The notes beneath the pieces are model-generated. The model did no database searches and had not been told where the DNA came from. It saw nothing but the letters and a program-made list of their open reading frames with translations. From JAYSFC01 sp041913505 (GTDB taxonomy: Bacteria > Pseudomonadota > Gammaproteobacteria > Burkholderiales > Burkholderiaceae_C), in NCBI GenBank assembly GCA_041913505.1, contig JAYSFC010000091.1, positions 1 to 15,615 of the forward strand: a stretch of 15,615 nt of DNA, given 5' to 3'. Positions within the stretch are counted from its first letter, which is position 1. Each line of letters opens with the position of its first letter. Positions 1 to 8,078 of this stretch are shown piece after piece. Position numbers and translations under genes: made by a program.

Positions 1-313
1 CCACGGCACGCTCAACGCCATGTTCCTGCCCGCCGTGGTGCGCTTCAACGCCGAAAACGAATCGGTGCGCAAGGAACGCCGTCTGGAGCGCATGGCGCAT
101 GCCATGGGCCTTGCGAGCGGCGACGACATTCCCGAGGCGATCCACGACATGAACGCGCGCCTGGGCCTGCCCACGGGCCTGGCCGCCATGGGGGTAGAGC
201 GCGCCTGGTTCCCCAAAATCATCGAAGGGGCCCTGGCCGACCACTGCCACAAGACCAACCCGCGCGAGGCCAGTGTGCAGGACTACCAGGCAATGCTCGA
301 GGCTTCGATGTAA
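1..313 (+). CDS. Iron-containing alcohol dehydrogenase, C-terminal fragment (5' end outside window)
   Basis: Only the last 103 codons are visible. The reading frame is open from base 2 and ends at TAA 311-313. The first visible residues, HGTLNAMFLPAVVRFN, match the stretch after the metal-binding helix of group III (Fe-type) alcohol dehydrogenases, where a Pro-His-Gly motif carries one of the iron ligands; the first visible His is probably that ligand. The remainder (MAHAMGL, LGLPTGL, a final helix with DYQAMLEASM) fits the all-helical C-terminal domain of the family. These enzymes use NAD(P)H to interconvert alcohols and aldehydes, or reduce maleylacetate, in the cytoplasm. The substrate cannot be told from this fragment. 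A GST gene starts 34 bases downstream on the same strand, so the two are probably co-transcribed. Confidence 0.85.
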   Translation, partial: HGTLNAMFLPAVVRFNAENESVRKERRLERMAHAMGLASGDDIPEAIHDMNARLGLPTGLAAMGVERAWFPKIIEGALADHCHKTNPREASVQDYQAMLEASM

Positions 314-347
314 GCTGCACGGCCCTCAACCTCTCGGGATGTGCGCC

Positions 348-986
348 ATGCAACTCATCGGTATGCTCGACTCCCCCTACGTGCGCCGCGCGGCGATCGC
401 GTTGCAGCTGCTGGAGCTCCGGTTCGAGCACAACCCCCTGTCGGTGTTCCGCACTTTCGAGCAGTTCAGCGCCATCAACCCCGTGGTGAAGGCGCCCACG
501 CTCGTATGCGACGACGGCACTGTGCTCATGGACTCTACGCTGATCGTGGAGTATGCGCAGGCACTTGCGGGCCCACGGCGGCGGCTGCTGCCGGAGGCGA
601 TCCCCGAACTGCAGCACGCGCTGCATGTTGAAGGGCTCGCCCTCGCTGCTTGCGAGAAGAGCGTGCAGATCGTCTACGAACAGCAACTGCGCCCCACCGA
701 AAAGCAGCACGCGCCCTGGCTGGGGCGCGTGACGGGGCAGATGCAGTCCGCCTATGCGGCGCTGGAGCAGGCCGTGGCGCACCGCGCGCCGGCCATGGAA
801 CGCGGCACGATCGGCCGCGCGGGTGTGAGCACGGCGGTGGCCTGGCACTTCACGCAGGCCCTGCTGCCCGGCATGGTGGCACCGGATCGCCATCCCGCGC
901 TGGCGGCCCTCTCGGCCCAGGCCGAAGCGCTGCCCGAGTTCCAGGCGGCACCGCACGGCGACGGCACCTGCCGCACCGCGGCCTGA
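348..986 (+). CDS. Glutathione S-transferase family protein (YibF-like)
   Basis: The product has 212 residues, normal for a bacterial GST. The N-terminal thioredoxin-like domain (about residues 1-75) opens with MQLIGMLDSPYVRR, in which Ser9 occupies the usual catalytic position. It continues with KAPTLV (cis-Pro50) and MDS at 61-63, the pair that binds the gamma-glutamyl part of glutathione. The rest is the all-helical C-terminal domain. I chose ATG 348 because the family normally begins with this beta strand and GGGA at 336-339 gives 8-base spacing. ATG 339 is in frame but has no free ribosome site. The style resembles E. coli YibF. The likely role is glutathione conjugation or thiol chemistry on small electrophiles in the cytoplasm; the substrate is unknown. 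It lies 34 bases behind the alcohol dehydrogenase and ends 7 bases from the convergent secreted-protein gene. Confidence 0.87.
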   Translation: MQLIGMLDSPYVRRAAIALQLLELRFEHNPLSVFRTFEQFSAINPVVKAPTLVCDDGTVLMDSTLIVEYAQALAGPRRRLLPEAIPELQHALHVEGLALAACEKSVQIVYEQQLRPTEKQHAPWLGRVTGQMQSAYAALEQAVAHRAPAMERGTIGRAGVSTAVAWHFTQALLPGMVAPDRHPALAALSAQAEALPEFQAAPHGDGTCRTAA

Positions 987-993
987 GGAAGCC

Positions 994-1326
994 TTATTTC
1001 CCGATCTGGGCGCTGACGGCGTTTTCCTGCTGATTCAGCGTCCGCTGTTCGGTGCGGGTAATGTGGCCACCATTCTGGCTGGCCATGAGTCGCTCCTCCT
1101 GGCGGATCTGGCGATCTTCCTTGTGCAGCTGGGCGGCCTGGGCCTTGCTCATGTCGCCCTCCTTGACCTCCTTGTGGATGCGCTGGTTCTGGTGCGCCAG
1201 GCGCGCATTGACTTCAGCCCGGCGCGGGTGTGTCTTCTGCCAGTCGGTGGCAGCCATGGCAGAGCTGCCGGCTCCGAGGGCAACCAGGGCAAGGGTGAGT
1301 GCAGTGAGGGGACGGCTGATGAACAT
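994..1326 (-). CDS. Small secreted (periplasmic) helical protein, function unknown
   Basis: The product has 110 residues. It begins with a clear signal peptide: MFISRP, a hydrophobic run LTALTLALVALGAG, then SAMA with likely cleavage after Ala25. The mature part (about 85 residues) is highly charged and almost certainly helical, rich in Gln, Glu, Lys and Arg, with no cysteine. Recognisable stretches are DWQKTHPRRAEVNARL and, near the end, QNGGHITRTEQRTLNQQ. I recall similar unnamed proteins in Burkholderiales but know no function. By size and composition it recalls periplasmic stress or chaperone proteins such as Spy and CpxP, but I do not see their LTxxQ motifs, so this is only an analogy. 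The start is set by AGGAG at 1333-1337, six bases upstream; a longer frame from 1392 lacks such a site and would bury the signal peptide. The upstream region holds a direct repeat and hairpins. Confidence 0.8.
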   Translation of the reverse strand: MFISRPLTALTLALVALGAGSSAMAATDWQKTHPRRAEVNARLAHQNQRIHKEVKEGDMSKAQAAQLHKEDRQIRQEERLMASQNGGHITRTEQRTLNQQENAVSAQIGK

Positions 1327-1332
1327 GGAGGG

Positions 1333-1337
1333 CTCCT
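1333..1337 (-). promoter_or_regulatory. Ribosome binding site deciding the start of the small secreted protein
   Basis: AGGAG on the minus strand lies six bases before ATG 1326. It favours this start over the in-frame ATG at 1392, and the chosen start also places the signal peptide at the N-terminus. Confidence 0.75.
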
Positions 1338-1360
1338 GAAAAGAAGAAGGGTTCGGTCCA

Positions 1361-1409
1361 TGTGGGGCTCGCGCATCTTTGCCTGGCCCCACAAGCCTGG
1401 AACGCAGGC
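1361..1409 (-). terminator. Two adjacent hairpins between the patatin gene and the small secreted protein gene
   Basis: Read on the minus strand, a 5-5-5 hairpin (arms 1405-1409 and 1395-1399, GCCTG/CAGGC) is followed by an 8-base perfect stem (TGTGGGGC/GCCCCACA, arms 1386-1393 and 1361-1368) with a 17-base loop. A pyrimidine-rich stretch, CCCTTCTTCTTTTC, follows from about 1352 to 1339. This could end the tex-HDOD-patatin transcript about 95 bases after its last stop codon. It could instead be part of the leader of the secreted-protein mRNA, whose start codon is 35 bases further on. There is no continuous U-run, so a classical intrinsic terminator is not certain. Confidence 0.4.
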
Positions 1410-1435
1410 GCCCTACCCCCGGGGGGACACATCGA

Positions 1436-1452
1436 AAGTAAAGGTAAGTAAA
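1436..1452. promoter_or_regulatory. Direct repeat AAGTAAA-N3-AAGTAAA, CpxR-box-like (GTAAA-N5-GTAAA)
   Basis: The 7-base element AAGTAAA occurs at 1436-1442 and again at 1446-1452, exactly 10 bases (one helical turn) apart. It contains GTAAA-N5-GTAAA, the consensus of the envelope-stress regulator CpxR in enterobacteria. It sits about 110 bases upstream of a gene for a small periplasmic protein, in the most AT-rich part of this spacer. The repeat is seen directly; that it binds a CpxR- or OmpR-type response regulator is inference. Confidence 0.4.
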
Positions 1453-1485
1453 CCAGCGCTGCCCGCGATGCTGCCCCCCTGTCTT

Positions 1486-2610
1486 CTAAAGCGGCAGCAC
1501 CTCGGCATGAGCGCCATTCAGCCACTGAGCACACTCGTCCGCTAACCGCTGGGCTTCGCGCACGGCAAGGCCCCAGGCCTTGGCACGGGCGCGCCAATCC
1601 ATGCCGTAACGCGTGAAATCGGTGCGGTCGGGCAGCTTGCCGTGGGGCAAGTGCCGCACCCACTCGGAGTCGGGCGCAAGCACCACCATACGATCGAGAA
1701 AATGCGTGGCGTGGTGGCGCCACCGAAGCCCCTTGTCGAGCCAGCCCGGCACCACGCTCTTCTGGAAATGCGGGTACAGCACCAACCCCGCCGAGGGCGC
1801 CGCGGTGCCGGCCTGCGGTACCCGGTAGTCCAGGTGCAGGTGGTAGTCGGTAATACCGCCATCCCAATAGGCACCCGGTGGCGCGCCCGGGATGTCGTGA
1901 ACGGCCTGCAGGACGAACGGAATGGAGCAACTGGCCTGCAGCGCAGGCCGGAAATTGGTCTCGGTCAGCACCACCTGGCGCGTGCGGAAATCGCGGGTGC
2001 CAAACGGCAACGGCGGCAGTAACGCGGTTCCCGGGACCGCGCCCGGCGCGGAGAACACCACGCGCTCGAGCCACGCCCCCAGCGCCTTGCGGTGCACCGT
2101 ATTCGTGAGAAAGGCCCCCAAGTAGCCCAGGGGCGTGCGCGCCGGCCCTTCGCGCCCCAGCAGATGGCGGCCACGCGAAGTGACGATGTGCAGGCGATAG
2201 CGCGGATGCTGCAACACCTCGACAATGCGGCCATCATAGAACGCATGCAGATTCTGGCCAAACTCGCGGCTCACCTGCTCGGCCGTGGGGCGCTTTCGGC
2301 CTTTTTCCGACTCAGGCAGTTCGTAGTGCTGGTGGATGTAATCGTGTTCGAGCCGCTCGAACGCAGCCACCGGGTCGCGCAAACAGGCCGTGGCCATGCG
2401 CCACGCGCCGATGGACGCCCCCACCAGATCCACTGGCTGACTCGAACGCGGCAGCCACTGGCCGAACAGAAAACGGTCTAGCGGCCCCAGGATCAAACCC
2501 TTGGGCCCGCCCGCCGCTCCCGGCACCACACCCACATCGCCCGGCTGCAGGCCCTGCTCACGCAGGTGCCGAAGAGCCACCGGGCCCGCGTAAATGCGCA
2601 GCGCCTTCAC
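1486..2610 (-). CDS. Patatin-like phospholipase family protein
   Basis: This 374-residue protein is a likely cytoplasmic or membrane-associated lipid acyl hydrolase. The patatin hallmarks are present in order: a glycine-rich oxyanion loop GAAGGPKG (31-38), the nucleophile elbow GASIG (64-68, Ser66), the ASCSIPFVL segment (226-234) typical of the family, and WDGGITDYH with Asp250 completing the Ser-Asp dyad. The enzyme therefore looks catalytically intact. No signal peptide is visible. The start is GTG at 2610, overlapping the stop of the upstream HDOD gene in GTGA, so translation is probably coupled and the start is well fixed. The gene ends at TAG 1486. The lipid substrate is unknown. It is the last gene of the run tex, HDOD gene, patatin gene. 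Confidence 0.88.
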   Translation of the reverse strand: MKALRIYAGPVALRHLREQGLQPGDVGVVPGAAGGPKGLILGPLDRFLFGQWLPRSSQPVDLVGASIGAWRMATACLRDPVAAFERLEHDYIHQHYELPESEKGRKRPTAEQVSREFGQNLHAFYDGRIVEVLQHPRYRLHIVTSRGRHLLGREGPARTPLGYLGAFLTNTVHRKALGAWLERVVFSAPGAVPGTALLPPLPFGTRDFRTRQVVLTETNFRPALQASCSIPFVLQAVHDIPGAPPGAYWDGGITDYHLHLDYRVPQAGTAAPSAGLVLYPHFQKSVVPGWLDKGLRWRHHATHFLDRMVVLAPDSEWVRHLPHGKLPDRTDFTRYGMDWRARAKAWGLAVREAQRLADECAQWLNGAHAEVLPL

Positions 2611-3431
2611 ACGTAGTCGCCCGCTTCAGGCCGCGCCGTCCAATCGATGGGGTCCTGTTGCAGCACCATGTCGATGTCCAGCCCCAGGGCCAGCCCGACC
2701 TCCCCCGGGAACGACACAGCCAGTTCCTTTTCGCCCAGTTCAGCCTCGCGCGCGCGGGCCCGCCAGGCCGCGAGATGAAGCACCCCGGCCAGGGGCTCGT
2801 ACACATCGTTGTCGAACGGGGCGCTGAGGTATTGCAGCGCATCCACCACGGCATCGGGCAATTGCCAGCGGCGTGCCAGTTCCGCACTGACATGGGCATA
2901 GCAAAAACCGAAGATGCGCTGCTCGATCTTGGCGCGGCGCGGGTCGAAAGGGGCCACGAGCGTATTGATGGACTGGGCCTGCTCCGCGCCGGCCAGATGG
3001 AGCACGATTTCCCCCAGCCCATGCAGCAGCCCTGCTGTGTAGGCCGCTATCTGGTTGTGGCGAACAATGCCAGCGAGCGAACGCGCCACTTTTGCCGCAT
3101 TGAGGCTGTAGCGCCAGAACTGCTGCAGGTTCAACCCCGGCACCGAGCGCGAGGTGGCCCCCAGCGGTGCCGAGGCCACGAGACTGCGCAGTTGCGACAC
3201 GCCCAGCAGGGCCAGCGCCTCAGGAATGCCCACGACCTGGCGCGGCCCCTGGAAGGTGGCCGAGTTCGCCTGCTCCAGCAGGCGTGCCGCGAGGGCCGGG
3301 TCGGTGCCAAAGAGCTGGTTCACGCGCCGCAGGTTCGGCTCGGGGGGGCCCAGCTCATTCATCAGCAGCGCCACGGTGCGCGGCAGGCAGGGCAAGGCGA
3401 CAGGGGCCGCCAGCAGGGCGTTCAGCTCCAT
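2607..3431 (-). CDS. HDOD domain-containing protein
   Basis: The product has 274 residues, nearly all of it one HDOD domain. Hallmarks are DPALAARLLEQANSA (44-58), the helix with IPEALALLGVSQLRSLV (69-85) and the degenerate HD-like site AGLLHGLGEIVLHL (133-146). The His-Asp pair of true HD phosphohydrolases is His-Gly here, as is common in HDOD proteins, so I expect a binding or signalling scaffold and not a hydrolase. Such proteins often act in stress, motility or cyclic-di-GMP-linked signalling; the role here is not evident. The start ATG at 3431 gives the normal family N-terminus, though no strong ribosome site precedes it. It lies 76 bases after tex, with a possible promoter between, and its TGA overlaps the GTG start of the patatin gene. 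Confidence 0.88.
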   Translation of the reverse strand: MELNALLAAPVALPCLPRTVALLMNELGPPEPNLRRVNQLFGTDPALAARLLEQANSATFQGPRQVVGIPEALALLGVSQLRSLVASAPLGATSRSVPGLNLQQFWRYSLNAAKVARSLAGIVRHNQIAAYTAGLLHGLGEIVLHLAGAEQAQSINTLVAPFDPRRAKIEQRIFGFCYAHVSAELARRWQLPDAVVDALQYLSAPFDNDVYEPLAGVLHLAAWRARAREAELGEKELAVSFPGEVGLALGLDIDMVLQQDPIDWTARPEAGDYV

Positions 3432-3461
3432 GAAGGGTTCAAAGGTGGGAGAGTCGCCGCG

Positions 3462-3467
3462 ATTATG
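3462..3467 (-). promoter_or_regulatory. Possible -10 element for the HDOD-patatin pair
   Basis: On the minus strand, TACATAATCG in the 76-base tex/HDOD gap contains CATAAT (5 of 6 matches to TATAAT), about 30 bases before the HDOD start codon. No good -35 hexamer lies 16-18 bases upstream, so this is only a candidate. Confidence 0.25.
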
Positions 3468-3485
3468 TACTTTTCGCAGAGCCTG

Positions 3486-3504
3486 TTACGCCACCTTACG
3501 CACC
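3486..3504. repeat. Near-tandem 10-base repeat TTACGCCACC / TTACGCACC downstream of tex
   Basis: Two adjacent copies differ by one base of length (3486-3495 and 3496-3504). They lie just after the tex stop codon and before the HDOD gene. They could be an activator site for an internal promoter or chance. No further copies are seen in the gap. Confidence 0.35.
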
Positions 3505-3507
3505 CTT

Positions 3508-5856
<2,349 letters not shown>

Positions 5857-5906
5857 GTGCTTCCGGTGTGGATTCCAAAACGCGAAGCGCGGGAGTTTGC
5901 CACACC

Positions 5907-5925
5907 CGAAATGGCTACCATTTCG
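5907..5925. promoter_or_regulatory. Perfect 8-3-8 dyad directly before the DUF72 start codon
   Basis: CGAAATGG (5907-5914), CTA (5915-5917) and CCATTTCG (5918-5925) form a perfect inverted repeat. It ends two bases before ATG 5928 and lies 51 bases from the tex start codon. It occupies the place where a ribosome binding site should be, and no purine-rich site is visible otherwise. It may be an operator in the tex/DUF72 divergent spacer or an RNA hairpin limiting translation of the DUF72 gene. Confidence 0.5.
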
Positions 5926-5927
5926 CC

Positions 5928-6995
5928 ATGCAGGATGATTTGTTCGGTGGCCCGCCCAGTGCACCGCCGCCGCCCGACCACCGCCCCGAACACCCCACCG
6001 CCCCCGTGCCCCGCCGGCGCGCGGCGGGCGTGGCACCCGCGCCGCACGACACGGCCCTGCGCGCGCTTGCGAGCCGTTTGCCCGCGCGGCTGCGGCTCGG
6101 TACATCGTCGTGGACCTACCCTGGCTGGAAGGACCTGGTGTGGGACGGCGAATACTCCGAGGCACAACTGTCCAAACACGGCCTTGCGGTATACGCACAG
6201 CACCCACTGATGCGTGCCGTGAGCATCGACCGCAGCTTCTACCGCCCCCTCACGGCCAGCCAGTACGCACGCTATGCGGCGCAGGTGCCCGACGATTTCC
6301 GCTTCGTGGTCAAGGCGCCGAGCCTCATCACCGATGCGCTCGTGCGCGCCGAGGACGGGCGAGGCCGCGAGCCCAACCCGGCCTTCCTCGATCCCGCGCT
6401 GGCGCTGCAGGAGTTTGTGCAGCCCGCACTCGAAGGACTGGGCCATAAGCTCGGGGCGCTCGTGTTCCAGCTCAGCCCCCTGCCCTTGCACATGCTCGAG
6501 CGGCTACCCCAGCAGTTGCAGCGCTTGCGCGCCCTGCTGGGCGCCCAACCTGCACTGGCACCCCACGCCCCCGATGCCGTGCTGGCCGTGGAAGTGCGCG
6601 ACCCCGAGTGGATCGGCCCCGGCCTCGCCCGCGTACTGCGCGAGACGGGCGCCACCTATTGCCTGGGCCTGCACGCCAAGATGCCACCCATCGAGGAGCA
6701 GCTGCCCCTGTTGCGCGCTTTATGGCCCAGCCCCCTGGTGTGCCGCTGGAACCTGAACCCCGTGCACGGCGCCTACGGCTACGAGGACGCAGAGAAACTC
6801 TACGCCCCCTATGACCGCATCCACCACCCAGCGCCCGACGTGCAGGCCGTATTGGCACGCACCATCGCGGGCATAGCAGGGGCAGGGCAAAACGCCTTCG
6901 TCACCATCAGCAACCACGCCGAAGGGTGCGCCCCGCTCACGGTGCGCACCCTCGCGCAGCAGGTGGTGGAGTTCAGTGCCCAGCGATCGGCCTGA
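5928..6995 (+). CDS. DUF72 (YecE-like) domain-containing protein
   Basis: The product has 355 residues. After a Pro-rich, probably disordered N-terminal tail (about 1-52), the DUF72 TIM-barrel-like domain begins with RLGTSSWTYPGWKDLVW. It continues with a segment containing SIDRSFYRP, then FRFVVKAPSLIT, LGALVFQLSP, VLAVEVRDPEW, CRWNLNPVHGAYGYEDAE and finally FVTISNHAEGCAPLT, all familiar DUF72 blocks. The biochemical function of the family is not established. I chose ATG 5928 over the in-frame ATG at 5868 because the latter would overlap the tex leader and gives unrelated sequence. No ribosome site is visible; the perfect dyad 5907-5925 occupies that region. The extreme N-terminus, MQDDLFGG, contains QDDLF, which resembles a sliding-clamp-binding pentapeptide. 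The DUF1566 gene follows 58 bases downstream. Confidence 0.88.
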   Translation: MQDDLFGGPPSAPPPPDHRPEHPTAPVPRRRAAGVAPAPHDTALRALASRLPARLRLGTSSWTYPGWKDLVWDGEYSEAQLSKHGLAVYAQHPLMRAVSIDRSFYRPLTASQYARYAAQVPDDFRFVVKAPSLITDALVRAEDGRGREPNPAFLDPALALQEFVQPALEGLGHKLGALVFQLSPLPLHMLERLPQQLQRLRALLGAQPALAPHAPDAVLAVEVRDPEWIGPGLARVLRETGATYCLGLHAKMPPIEEQLPLLRALWPSPLVCRWNLNPVHGAYGYEDAEKLYAPYDRIHHPAPDVQAVLARTIAGIAGAGQNAFVTISNHAEGCAPLTVRTLAQQVVEFSAQRSA

Positions 6996-7040
6996 GCATC
7001 CTGTACCCTTGAGCCCGCAACCCTTTCGCCCCACCGCCCA

Positions 7041-7045
7041 AGGAG
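7041..7045 (+). promoter_or_regulatory. Ribosome binding site deciding the start of the DUF1566 gene
   Basis: AGGAG lies eight bases before ATG 7054. It supports the start that exposes a signal peptide over the in-frame ATG at 6976, which would overlap the end of the DUF72 gene and has no such site. Confidence 0.75.
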
Positions 7046-7053
7046 CCCACGCC

Positions 7054-7617
7054 ATGCATGCACCACGCTTCGTCTGGACCGCCCTGGCCTTGCCCTTCTG
7101 TGCCGCCGCGCAGACTGCATCCTCTGCCCAGCCGCAGTTGCTGGCGTCGGCCGATGGCGCTTATGTGATCGACGTGCAGACGCAACTGGCCTGGCCACGC
7201 TGTGTGGAAGGCATGTCCTGGAATGGCAAGACCTGCACCGGCTCGCCCCGCCTGCTCACGCACGCCCAGGCGCAAGCCCTGGCGGCGCAGCGCTGGAAAG
7301 CCGAGGGCGTGGGCTGGCGGCTGCCGCGCGTGAACGAACTCAAGCGCCTCGTCGACAAGGCCGCCAAGCCCTCCGGCCTCAATCCCCGCCTGTTTCCCAA
7401 CGCCCCAGCGGACTGGCACTGGACAGGCACCGCCAACGTGAACACCGCCAGCGTCAACCCGTACGCCTATGGCAACGTAGCGCGTGGCGGTGCGGGTGAA
7501 AGCCGGCTATCGGCCCAGCAGGGCTGGGCGGTGGACATGGGCAGCGGCGAGGCACGCCCTGACATGGGCAGGGGCACGCCGCTACCGGTGCGGCTCGTGC
7601 GGCCAGCACCGCAGTAA
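7054..7617 (+). CDS. Secreted DUF1566 domain-containing protein
   Basis: The product has 187 residues. It starts with a probable signal peptide (MHAPRFVWTALALPFCAAA, cleavage near residue 20-26). The mature protein is essentially one DUF1566 (Lcl C-terminal-like) domain: VIDVQTQLAWPRCVEGMSWN, then KTCTG, LTHAQAQALAAQRW, the signature GWRLPRVNELKRLVD, WHWTGTANVN and a closing LPVRLVRP strand. The two cysteines in RCVEGMSWNGKTC probably form a disulfide in the periplasm. The domain belongs to the formylglycine-enzyme/C-type-lectin-like group of surface or secreted proteins; no enzymatic role is known to me. A Cys at residue 16 is not in a lipobox (preceded by LPF), so I do not call it a lipoprotein. 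It follows the DUF72 gene by 58 bases and converges on the membrane-protein gene. Confidence 0.82.
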   Translation: MHAPRFVWTALALPFCAAAQTASSAQPQLLASADGAYVIDVQTQLAWPRCVEGMSWNGKTCTGSPRLLTHAQAQALAAQRWKAEGVGWRLPRVNELKRLVDKAAKPSGLNPRLFPNAPADWHWTGTANVNTASVNPYAYGNVARGGAGESRLSAQQGWAVDMGSGEARPDMGRGTPLPVRLVRPAPQ

Positions 7618-7655
7618 TGCCAGCAAACACTGGCCGGCATCGCGCACGGAGACGG

Positions 7656-8051
7656 TCATTCGCCACACTGCCGCGAGGCCATGCGCGTGATCAGCAGCCA
7701 GGCAAACAGCAAAACGCCAAGTCCGACGGCGATAGACGCCACGCCGACCAGTGGCTCGGCAGCCTCCACGCCCTTGATGCGGGCCGTTAAAGCCAGCAAC
7801 ATTGCCGGCAGCCCCAGGTTGTACAGCCAGAACTGGCAGGCTGCGGCGCGGCCCCGTGCAATAGCCGGATGGGCCATGGCAACCATGCCGAACAGCGACA
7901 TGCTGACCCAGCCCAGCAAGTTGAGGTGCGCATGCACCGGCGTTAGCGTGTGGTCGCCCGATGCGCCCATCGCAATGCCCAATGTCACGGCGATGACGAA
8001 GTAGATTGCGGCCACACGAAACCATGTGCGGCTGCGAGCGTTGTCGGTCAT
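7656..8051 (-). CDS. Small membrane protein related to cytochrome c oxidase (cbb3-type) subunit I
   Basis: The product has 131 residues with four predicted membrane helices: about 11-29 (FRVAAIYFVIAVTLGIAMG), 43-60, 73-92 and 101-123. Between helices 1 and 2 is DHTLTPVHAHLNLLGW with His40 and His42, the pattern of stand-alone CcoN/NorB-like proteins, which keep a haem-ligand-style His but are far shorter than the 12-helix oxidase subunit. A further His lies at 61. I cannot say that it binds haem or acts in respiration; a quinol/NO-related or sensory role is possible. The start ATG 8051 has AGGAGA a few bases upstream. It lies 27 bases downstream of the SnoaL-like gene, so the two form a probable operon divergent from the TetR-type gene. 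Confidence 0.75.
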   Translation of the reverse strand: MTDNARSRTWFRVAAIYFVIAVTLGIAMGASGDHTLTPVHAHLNLLGWVSMSLFGMVAMAHPAIARGRAAACQFWLYNLGLPAMLLALTARIKGVEAAEPLVGVASIAVGLGVLLFAWLLITRMASRQCGE

Positions 8052-8078
8052 GGTTTCTCCTCGTTCACCACGCGTGCG

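Noticed and set aside
1416..1425. CCCCCGGGGG palindrome upstream of the small secreted protein gene.
   Set aside because: A simple homopolymer junction in GC-rich DNA; no known regulator site and no partner repeat.
2993..3034. His-Gly in place of His-Asp in the HDOD protein as a sign of a broken enzyme.
   Set aside because: HDOD domains are usually degenerate at this site, so the substitution is normal for the family.
5857..6207. N-terminal extension of Tex by 117 residues, to about 899.
   Set aside because: The extension is Arg/Gly/Pro-rich non-family sequence opposite the DUF72 gene; Tex normally starts at the residue encoded at 5856.
7054..7110. Lipoprotein signal for the DUF1566 protein, from the Cys at residue 16.
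   Set aside because: The residues before the Cys (LPF) do not fit a lipobox, which needs a small residue at -1.
7619..7634. GCCAG-CAAACA-CTGGC hairpin between the convergent DUF1566 and membrane-protein genes, considered as a bidirectional terminator.
   Set aside because: The stem is only five bases with no U-run on either side; too weak to call.
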